A stretch of 64,000 bases of DNA from Stakelama portus (lineage in GTDB: Bacteria > Pseudomonadota > Alphaproteobacteria > Sphingomonadales > Sphingomonadaceae): positions 248,001 through 312,000 of the forward strand of contig NZ_QFZL01000001.1 of NCBI RefSeq assembly GCF_003171655.1, read 5' to 3'. Numbering within the stretch: position 1 is the stretch's first letter; the number at the start of each line of letters is the position of its first letter. The position numbers and the translations under genes were made by a program. This document shows positions 57,878 through 64,000 of the stretch, in pieces. The notes under the pieces were generated by a model. That model was not told where the DNA came from and did not search any database. It saw only the letters and a program-made list of their open reading frames with translations.

Positions 57878-59143
57878 CTATCGCTTCATGTGAACAATGC
57901 GGGTGCGCGAACCGGCGCGCATCGCTTCGCGCAGCAGCAGATATGCGCCGAGAAGTGCGGCGATCGCGAAGGGGGCAGGGGCCCAGAGCTGATATGCCGC
58001 GGCGGCGATGATCGGCGGCAGGGTGATCGATGCTCCGGCGATCAGCGTGACGGCGGATGCGATCGCGACCTGATGCTCGCTTTCGCCGCCCAGCGACGCC
58101 GCGGCGCTGAAGCCGGGACGCGAAAGGCCATAGCCGAAGCTGGCGATGACGAAGCCGATGACGGCGGCGATCTGCGCATCGCTGGCGATCGGTGTCAGAT
58201 TGCCGATCAGCGCGCATGCCACGCCGGCGGTCATCATCGTCGCGGGCGTCAGCGCCAGCCAGCGCACCAGTCCCCATTGCGCGATCAGCGCCGCCACCGC
58301 GCCGCCGGTCATCGTAACGCCGACCATCGCCTGCGCCGCCATCGGGTCGCCGGGCGTGCGATCGATCACGACGAAGCCGATCGTATAGAGATTGATTGCC
58401 TGGGCCGAACAGAGCAGCAGCCCGAAGGTAAGGTGCCGCCCGATCGCCGCTTCGCGCCAGACCTCGATCATCGAATAGCTGCGCCGGTTCGGATCTGTCG
58501 ATGCTGCAAATCCGCCCTCCTTCGCTTCACGCGGCAGGAAGACGAAGCTGGCGGCAAAGGTCACGAGTCCGATCAGCGCAAAGCCGAGCATCGGCCCGAT
58601 GGGGCCGACCGGGTCGAAGATCAGCAGCGGCGCGATTGCCGGGCCGATGATCGTCCCCAGGCTGAGCGCGCCGGCAAGCGTCGTCAGCGTGCGGGTACGC
58701 TCTGCGCCTTCGGTCCGCAGCGCGATGAGCGCCTGCGTCGCCGTCGCCGCAGCAGATCCGAGCAGGCCATAGACCGAGCGCAGTACGAAAAAGAGAAGGA
58801 AGGTCGCGAAAGGCGCGAGCCAGCCGATCAGCCCCAGTTCGACCGAAAGCGCGCAGCCGCCCATCGACAGGATGAAACCGATCAGCCCGGCGCGGACGAA
58901 TCGATTGGCACCGTGCCGATGGACATGCGCGACCCAGAAGGGGGAACTGACCGCCCAGGTGAGTGCCGAAAGCGAAAAGATGCTCGCGACCAGATAGTCG
59001 GGAATGTGCAGCGTCCGCCCGATCGCCGGCATGATCGAGACGAGCCCGACATTGCCGATCGCAGTCAGGAACGTAACCGCTCCCAGAAAGGGGACGACCC
59101 ATTGCGACAACCGATCGTGCCGCGCCGGGCCGTCCTGTGTCAT
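57878..59143 (-). CDS. MFS transporter next to the TonB receptor
   Basis: A 421-residue major-facilitator protein with about 12 helices (VVPFLGAVTFLTAIGNVGLVSIMPAIGRTLHIPDYLVASIFSLSALTWAV...), similar to drug:proton antiporter-like members. ATG 59143 gives MTQDGPARHDRL; the open extension upstream is not protein-like. It follows the TonB receptor by 19 bp, so the two may form an outer/inner-membrane uptake pair for the substrate of the downstream cassette. Confidence 0.83.
   Translation of the reverse strand: MTQDGPARHDRLSQWVVPFLGAVTFLTAIGNVGLVSIMPAIGRTLHIPDYLVASIFSLSALTWAVSSPFWVAHVHRHGANRFVRAGLIGFILSMGGCALSVELGLIGWLAPFATFLLFFVLRSVYGLLGSAAATATQALIALRTEGAERTRTLTTLAGALSLGTIIGPAIAPLLIFDPVGPIGPMLGFALIGLVTFAASFVFLPREAKEGGFAASTDPNRRSYSMIEVWREAAIGRHLTFGLLLCSAQAINLYTIGFVVIDRTPGDPMAAQAMVGVTMTGGAVAALIAQWGLVRWLALTPATMMTAGVACALIGNLTPIASDAQIAAVIGFVIASFGYGLSRPGFSAAASLGGESEHQVAIASAVTLIAGASITLPPIIAAAAYQLWAPAPFAIAALLGAYLLLREAMRAGSRTRIVHMKR
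57891..57899. promoter_or_regulatory. ATTGTTCAC element upstream of the copy-2 amidohydrolase
   Basis: GTGAACAAT on the plus strand, extending to ATTGTTCACATGA in reverse complement, is identical over 13 bases to the element at 49150-49162 before the copy-1 amidohydrolase. It overlaps the last codons of the MFS gene, so coding constraint is an alternative explanation. Confidence 0.35.
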
Positions 59144-59162
59144 GCGTTCTGCCCTATTTCGA

Positions 59163-61478
59163 TCAGAAACGAATACGTACTTCGCCGCCCATGCTGCGCG
59201 GATCGCCATATTGGCTCAGCGTCAGCACGGTCAGGTTGATGGCGTTGGCGAGATAGGATTCGTCGGTAAGGTTCTTGCCCCACACCGCCACTTCCAGCGA
59301 CGTGCCGTTGCCGAGCGCGATGTCGGTCAGCGCGATCCGCGCATCGAGCAGACCATAGGCTTTGAGCTTCGAAGCCGGGTCGGCGGTGATCCGCGTGAAC
59401 TGGCTGTCGCGCCAGCTATAGTTGACGCTGGTGTTGAGCATCGCGAAGCCGATATCCAGCCGATGCACTGCTCCGACCTGGAAATTCCACTTGGGAACCA
59501 GCGGAACGACATAGCTGTCGGTCACGTCGGTGCCGTCGGGCAGGAAGAAATCGGTGTAGCGCGCATCGACATAGCCGCCGCCGAAATTGATCGTGAAATT
59601 GTCGACCGGGCGGACCGCGCCTTCGATTTCAAAGCCGGTGAACTGCGCTTCGCCTGCGTTGATGATGTTGGTCGTCACCAGCGAAGGCACGAAGACGCCT
59701 GCCTGAAAATCCTTGTAGATCGAATGATAGACTGCGGCGTTGATACGGACTGCCTGATCGAAACCGGCGAATTTCATGCCGAGTTCGAACGAGGTCAGCT
59801 TTTCGGGATCATAGGGCGTCAGGAACGCGGCATTGGTCGATGCGGTATCGTTGATGCCGCCGCTCTTGAAGCCGGTTGCGACGCGTCCATAGACCGAAAA
59901 ATCGCGGTCGAATTTATAGAGGATGTTGAATTCGGGATTGAAGCTCGTCCAGACGCCCGAATTGCCCAGCGGGATAAGGTCGGACGGACCGATCCCGCCC
60001 GCGCCCGGACGTGCGCCGGCCGGCGGCTGGCCGCTGCGGGTGACGGGCGTGCCGTCCGCCTCGCGGACGAAGACGCCGGAAGTATCCGAAGCCGGATCGG
60101 TGGCATAGGCCGAGTTGGCGAGCAGCAATTCGACCGCATGCTTTTCCTCGCGGGTGTAGCGGCCGCCGACCGACACCGTCAGACGTTCGTCGAGTGCGGA
60201 CGGTGTCCAGGAAAGCTGGCCATATCCGGCATAGCTGTTGGAATCGCCGGAACGGTTGCTGACGTCGTAACTGGCGTTGCCGCCGAACTGAAAGTTCCAG
60301 CGCGGATTATAGACGTCGTAATTATCGTCCAGATAAAAGGCGCCGACGGTGAATTTGAAATCGCCGACCGTGCCGATCGCCTGCAATTCCTGCGTGAACT
60401 GCTCATAATCGTTGCGCAGCATGAACCGCAGCAGATCGAGCGGCGTGCCGTCGAAGTCGCTCGCTGAATCCGTGAACGCGGTGCGGCGTGCGGTGATCGA
60501 TTTGAGCACCAGATCGCCCAGACCCGGCTCCCATTCGAGGGTGAGCGAATGTCCCGTGGTGCGGAAATTGCTGCGCAGCGCGCTTTGCGCACCGATGCCG
60601 CGCGGCCGTTCGGTGACGATATAGGGCCCGATCAGCCCGTTGACGAACGCCAGCGAACCGGTCGAGGACGCCACCAGCATCGACGGCGTGCCCTTGCTGT
60701 CGGTAATGTCATAGGCATAGCGCGCGCTGAAGCTGTTCGAGGGACGCCACAGGATATCGGCGCGAGCGGCCCACATGTCCTGCTGGCCGAAATTCTCGCC
60801 GGTCGCGCTGTTGTGATAATAGCCGCCATTCTGTTTGGTGACGACGCCGAAGCTGGTGCTGAACCCGGCGACTTCGGGCAGATCGACTGCCAGTCGGCCG
60901 GTAAACTGATCGAAGCTGCCGCCGCTCAGCATCATCTTGCCGCGGAACGTGCCGCTCGGCTCGCGCGTGATGAGATTGACCGCGCCGCCGATCGTGTTCT
61001 TGCCGTACAGCGTGCCCTGCGGCCCGCGCAGCACTTCGACTCGTTCCAGATCGACCAGATCGAACGCCGCGCCGGTCGATTTTCCGATCGGAACGCCATC
61101 GACATACAGGCCCACCGGCTGGTCGCGCGCGAGGCTGGTATCGGCGGACGGCGAAAGGCCGCGAATGGTAATCAGCGGGGCATAGGTGTTGCCGATCGTC
61201 TGATTGATCTGGAGGTTCGGCACGACCGTCGCGATGTCCGAAACATTGCCGACACCCGCGCGCTCGAGCGCAGCTTCGCCGACGGCGGAAACCGACACCG
61301 GCACATCGACCAGCCTCTGTTCGCGGCGCTGCGCGGTGACGACGATTTCGTTGCCGTTTTCGATCGCATGATCCTGAGATTCCTCGTTTTCCGAGGCAGT
61401 CTGAGCCATTGCGCCGATCGGGCACAGCGCGGAACCCAACAGGGCCGCGACCACGAGAGACTTTGAAAAGTCCTTCAT
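59163..61478 (-). CDS. TonB-dependent outer-membrane receptor
   Basis: A 771-residue receptor with a signal peptide (MKDFSKSLVVAALLGSALCPIGAMAQ), a TonB box near 43-52 (NEIVVTAQRREQRL), a plug (VLRGPQGTLYGKNTIGGAVN) and a barrel ending MGGEVRIRF, a typical terminal Phe. ATG 61478 follows GAGGAGGGG. It resembles the receptors common in sphingomonad steroid and aromatic gene clusters. It is followed by an MFS transporter and cassette copy 2, so it may import their substrate. Confidence 0.9.
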   Translation of the reverse strand: MKDFSKSLVVAALLGSALCPIGAMAQTASENEESQDHAIENGNEIVVTAQRREQRLVDVPVSVSAVGEAALERAGVGNVSDIATVVPNLQINQTIGNTYAPLITIRGLSPSADTSLARDQPVGLYVDGVPIGKSTGAAFDLVDLERVEVLRGPQGTLYGKNTIGGAVNLITREPSGTFRGKMMLSGGSFDQFTGRLAVDLPEVAGFSTSFGVVTKQNGGYYHNSATGENFGQQDMWAARADILWRPSNSFSARYAYDITDSKGTPSMLVASSTGSLAFVNGLIGPYIVTERPRGIGAQSALRSNFRTTGHSLTLEWEPGLGDLVLKSITARRTAFTDSASDFDGTPLDLLRFMLRNDYEQFTQELQAIGTVGDFKFTVGAFYLDDNYDVYNPRWNFQFGGNASYDVSNRSGDSNSYAGYGQLSWTPSALDERLTVSVGGRYTREEKHAVELLLANSAYATDPASDTSGVFVREADGTPVTRSGQPPAGARPGAGGIGPSDLIPLGNSGVWTSFNPEFNILYKFDRDFSVYGRVATGFKSGGINDTASTNAAFLTPYDPEKLTSFELGMKFAGFDQAVRINAAVYHSIYKDFQAGVFVPSLVTTNIINAGEAQFTGFEIEGAVRPVDNFTINFGGGYVDARYTDFFLPDGTDVTDSYVVPLVPKWNFQVGAVHRLDIGFAMLNTSVNYSWRDSQFTRITADPASKLKAYGLLDARIALTDIALGNGTSLEVAVWGKNLTDESYLANAINLTVLTLSQYGDPRSMGGEVRIRF

Positions 61479-61735
61479 ATTCCCCTCCTCAATTTATGGG
61501 CATTTTTGCCTGCGGCGAACTCTTGTCGGTTCGCTCGTTCGTGCCACGATAGCGGCCAGACCCTTGCGATTAAGCCTGCGGCGGTGGCCACACTGTTCGC
61601 TGGTGTGGCGAATAGGCGCGCTGGGCCGAAAATGGCGCAAAACCGCCGTTTCGCGACCCGCGCAGGGCGCCAGCTGGACCGAATATGGGAAATAGGGCGG
61701 CAACATGCCGCGCTGGGGCTCGCGCATCGGCCCGC

Positions 61736-63274
61736 TCAGGCTTTGGTCAGCAGGTTCTTCATCACCTTGCCCGATGCGTTGACGGGCAGGGATTCGACGA
61801 ATTCGACGAAACGCGGAACCTTGTAATTCGCCATGTTGTCGCGCGCCCAGGCAAGGATGTCGCCATCGTTCGCATCGCTTCCGGCACGACGAACGACAAA
61901 GGCCTTGCCGACTTCGCCCATGCGCGCGTCGGGCACGCCGATCACCGCGGCCTGCGCGATGGCCGGGCAGGGCGAAAGCAACCGCTCGACTTCGGCGGGA
62001 TAGACATTGAATCCGCCAGAGATGAACATGTCCTTCTTGCGATCGGTGATGCGCAGATAGCCTGCGGAATCGAGCGTGCCGACATCGCCGGTGTGCAGCC
62101 AGCCATCGGCGTCGATCGCTTCGGCGGTGGCTTCGGGATCGTCGAGATATTCGCGCATGACGCCATAGCCGCGAACCAGGATTTCGCCCGCTTCGCCGGT
62201 GGGCAGCATGCTGCCGCTATCGTCGACGACGCGCACTTCGAGGCCCGGCAATGCCTTGCCGCAGCTTTCGGCGATCAGTTCGGCATCGTCGCCGCGGCGA
62301 CAGGACGTGATCGTCCCGCATTCGGTCATGCCATAGGCAGTGACGGTATCGACCAGCCCGAGCTCGCTGCGCATGCGGCGGATCAGATCGGGCGGAACGG
62401 TCGCGGCACCGGTCGCTGCGCCGCGCAGCGAACTTGTGTCGAAATCCCGCTGCGCCTTTGCTTCGAGCAATGCATGATAGATGGTCGGCGGACCGGGCAG
62501 GAAGTTGATGCGGTCGCGCTCGATCATCTCAGCGATGCGGGGGACGTCGAACGTCGCGACCGGCAGGATCGTCGCTCCGGCGATCAGCGCCGCGACCCAA
62601 CCCGCCTTGTACCCGAAGCTGTGGAAGAAGGGATTGACGATCAGATAGCGCTCGCCTTCCTCCAGCCCCATGGTTTCCGACCATGCGGCGAACAGTCGAA
62701 CCACGCGGTCATGCGTGGAAACGACGCCCTTGGGCGCGCCGGTCGTGCCGCTGGTGAACAGGATGTCGCTGACGGTGTCGGGCGTGACCAGAGCCATCGC
62801 GGCGTCGATCGCCGGGTCGTTGCTGCCATTGCCTTCGGCGAGAAATCCGTCCCAGTCGCGATCGAACGTCACGATGCGACGCAGATCAGGCAGGTCTTCC
62901 TCGGCAAGCATCGCGGGGTAATCGGTGCCCAGAAAATCGCCGACGGTCAGCAGCATTGCCGCGCCCGTGCGGCGCAGAAGCTCGCCTGTCTCACGCCCCT
63001 TGAGCCGCGTATTCAGCGGGACGATAGCCGCGCCGCAGGTCATGGCGCCGACGGCTCCGGCAATCCATTCGCGCCGGTTGGGCGCCCAGATCGCCACCCG
63101 ATCGCCCGCACCGATTCCCGCGCGCAGCATTGCCGAGGCCGCCGCGCGGCATGCGTCGCGCAGCTGCGCAAAGCTCCACTGCTCGCCGCCCTCGATCACT
63201 GCGGGAGCATCGCCCCGCGCGGCAGCGGCGGCCTCCACCAGATGCGGAATGGTCAGCGGGAGCGGATCGAGCAT
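61736..63274 (-). CDS. FadD3-like acyl-CoA ligase
   Basis: A 512-residue ANL-superfamily ligase: ATP motif FTSGTTGAPKGVV (near 190-203), YGMTECG, DRKKDMFISGGFNVYP (hinge) and the C-terminal catalytic Lys in VNASGKVMKNLL. The segment NPFFHSFGYKAGWVAALIAGATILPVATFDV is characteristic of FadD3, which activates the steroid C/D-ring propionate HIP to its CoA thioester. Other carboxylic acids are possible. ATG 63274 starts one base after the thiolase stop, so the two are co-transcribed. Confidence 0.82.
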   Translation of the reverse strand: MLDPLPLTIPHLVEAAAAARGDAPAVIEGGEQWSFAQLRDACRAAASAMLRAGIGAGDRVAIWAPNRREWIAGAVGAMTCGAAIVPLNTRLKGRETGELLRRTGAAMLLTVGDFLGTDYPAMLAEEDLPDLRRIVTFDRDWDGFLAEGNGSNDPAIDAAMALVTPDTVSDILFTSGTTGAPKGVVSTHDRVVRLFAAWSETMGLEEGERYLIVNPFFHSFGYKAGWVAALIAGATILPVATFDVPRIAEMIERDRINFLPGPPTIYHALLEAKAQRDFDTSSLRGAATGAATVPPDLIRRMRSELGLVDTVTAYGMTECGTITSCRRGDDAELIAESCGKALPGLEVRVVDDSGSMLPTGEAGEILVRGYGVMREYLDDPEATAEAIDADGWLHTGDVGTLDSAGYLRITDRKKDMFISGGFNVYPAEVERLLSPCPAIAQAAVIGVPDARMGEVGKAFVVRRAGSDANDGDILAWARDNMANYKVPRFVEFVESLPVNASGKVMKNLLTKA

Positions 63275-63275
63275 A

Positions 63276-64000
63276 TCAGACGATTTCGAACAGGCCGGCC
63301 GCACCCATGCCGCCGGCGATGCACATCGATACCACGACATGGCGCACACCGCGCCGCTTTCCTTCGATCAGCGCATGGCCGACGAGACGGCTGCCCGTCA
63401 TGCCGAAGGGGTGGCCGAGCGCGATGGCGCCGCCATTGACGTTGAGCTTTTCGGGATCGATGCCGAGCTTGCGCTGGCAATAGAGTGCCTGGCTGGCAAA
63501 GGCTTCGTTGATTTCGAACAGGCCGATATCGCCGATCGTCAGCCCCGCTCGGGCAAGCAGCTTGGGGATGGCGAAGACCGGGCCGATGCCCATTTCGTCG
63601 GGTTCGCAACCCGCAACCTGAAACCCGCGATAAATGCCCAGGATCGGCAGCCCTTCGGCGCGGGCGGTCGCGGCATCCATCACGATCTGCGCAGAGGCGC
63701 CATCGGACAATTGCGAGGCGTTGCCGGCGGTGATGTGCCTGCCTTCCTTCACCACCATCCCGTCGCGAAACACCGGCTTGAGCGCGCCCAGTTTTTCGGC
63801 AGTCGTGCCTGCGCGGATGCCTTCGTCGGCGGTCAGCGTCACTGTTTCGGAGCCGAGATCATTGCCTTCCTTGTCGAACAATTTCTTGTCGACCGTGATC
63901 GGCGCAATCTCTTGCTCGAAACGTCCTGCGGCAAGCGCATCGGCGGCGCGCTGCTGGCTCAATGCCGAAAACGCGTCCTGATCCTCGCGCGAAATGTCAT
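63276..64000 (-). CDS. Acetyl-CoA acetyltransferase (thiolase), C-terminal part
   Basis: The reverse strand is open to the window edge, giving about 241 residues of a thiolase without its N-terminus and nucleophilic Cys. [20 protein letters not shown] at the edge is the family's middle signature. [19 protein letters not shown] (catalytic His) and [18 protein letters not shown] (catalytic Cys) close the protein. It cleaves a 3-ketoacyl-CoA or condenses acetyl-CoA. The link to the FadD3-like ligase suggests steroid side-chain or ring beta-oxidation. Confidence 0.93.
   Translation of the reverse strand, partial: DISREDQDAFSALSQQRAADALAAGRFEQEIAPITVDKKLFDKEGNDLGSETVTLTADEGIRAGTTAEKLGALKPVFRDGMVVKEGRHITAGNASQLSDGASAQIVMDAATARAEGLPILGIYRGFQVAGCEPDEMGIGPVFAIPKLLARAGLTIGDIGLFEINEAFASQALYCQRKLGIDPEKLNVNGGAIALGHPFGMTGSRLVGHALIEGKRRGVRHVVVSMCIAGGMGAAGLFEIV

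Noticed and set aside
57753..58277. Upstream extension of the copy-2 amidohydrolase gene by 175 codons
   Set aside because: The added residues are unlike the family and overlap the MFS gene; copy 1 starts at the equivalent ATG.
1..64000. CRISPR arrays, insertion sequences, prophage or rRNA genes
   Set aside because: No regularly spaced repeats, transposase, phage or rRNA sequence was found; the long direct repeats are the duplicated catabolic cassettes.

Overview
The window (64 kb, high GC, dense, almost no mobile DNA) looks like the chromosome of a sphingomonad (Sphingomonadaceae, alphaproteobacteria). The evidence is five long TonB-dependent receptors, including one of the Xanthomonas/Caulobacter carbohydrate type, a FYDLN-type acidic zinc protein beside aroA, and tandem catabolic operons. 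No rRNA, CRISPR array, insertion sequence or integrase was seen. Two tRNAs are present: Ala-GGC at 919 and Leu-CAA at 30038.

Layout. (1) 1-1.3 kb: housekeeping edge with partial aroA, the FYDLN protein and tRNA-Ala. (2) 1.3-10.3 kb: one minus-strand operon of a TonB receptor, a beta-propeller/amidohydrolase protein, a PaiB-like flavin protein, an amidase, a PepSY membrane protein and a small membrane protein. Four of its junctions are 4-base start/stop overlaps. A MocR-type regulator lies upstream. (3) 12-30 kb: a pectin/galacturonate locus with a secreted pectate lyase, an oligosaccharide TonB receptor, two esterases, ExuT, UxaC, a UxuB-type reductase, UxaA, an RpiB-family isomerase (possible DhuI), KduD, KdgK and a LacI-type regulator. 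Copies of a TGACACCGGTTnCCA-like operator sit at its promoters. (4) 30-37.3 kb: a meta-cleavage operon (flavin monooxygenase, C-C hydrolase, hydratase, acetaldehyde dehydrogenase, aldolase) divergent from an extradiol dioxygenase and followed by two Lrp/AsnC regulators. The gene set resembles hsaA-hsaG of steroid catabolism. (5) 37.6-44 kb: TonB receptor, DUF3604 protein, membrane-anchored parvulin and HupE/UreJ protein, probably one operon. (6) 44-59 kb: two copies, in the same order and orientation, of a five-gene cassette (metal-dependent amidohydrolase, LysR regulator, Rieske oxygenase, acetoacetate-decarboxylase-like protein, SDR). Between them lie a small protein of unknown function, an aldehyde dehydrogenase and an MFS transporter; another MFS transporter and a TonB receptor follow. 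(7) 61.7-64 kb: a FadD3-like acyl-CoA ligase and a partial thiolase.

How it may work together. In the pectin locus, pectate lyase cuts polygalacturonate outside the cell and the TonB receptor imports oligomers. ExuT takes up uronates. The saturated branch (UxaC, reductase, UxaA) and the unsaturated branch (isomerase, KduD) meet at 2-keto-3-deoxygluconate, which KdgK phosphorylates. The right half looks like uptake and degradation of polycyclic or steroid-like compounds: Rieske and flavin oxygenases, ring cleavage, CoA activation and thiolysis. The duplicated cassette is the strongest candidate for an undescribed catabolic system. Its two copies differ unevenly, and a 424-bp stretch of the Rieske gene is identical between them, which points to gene conversion.
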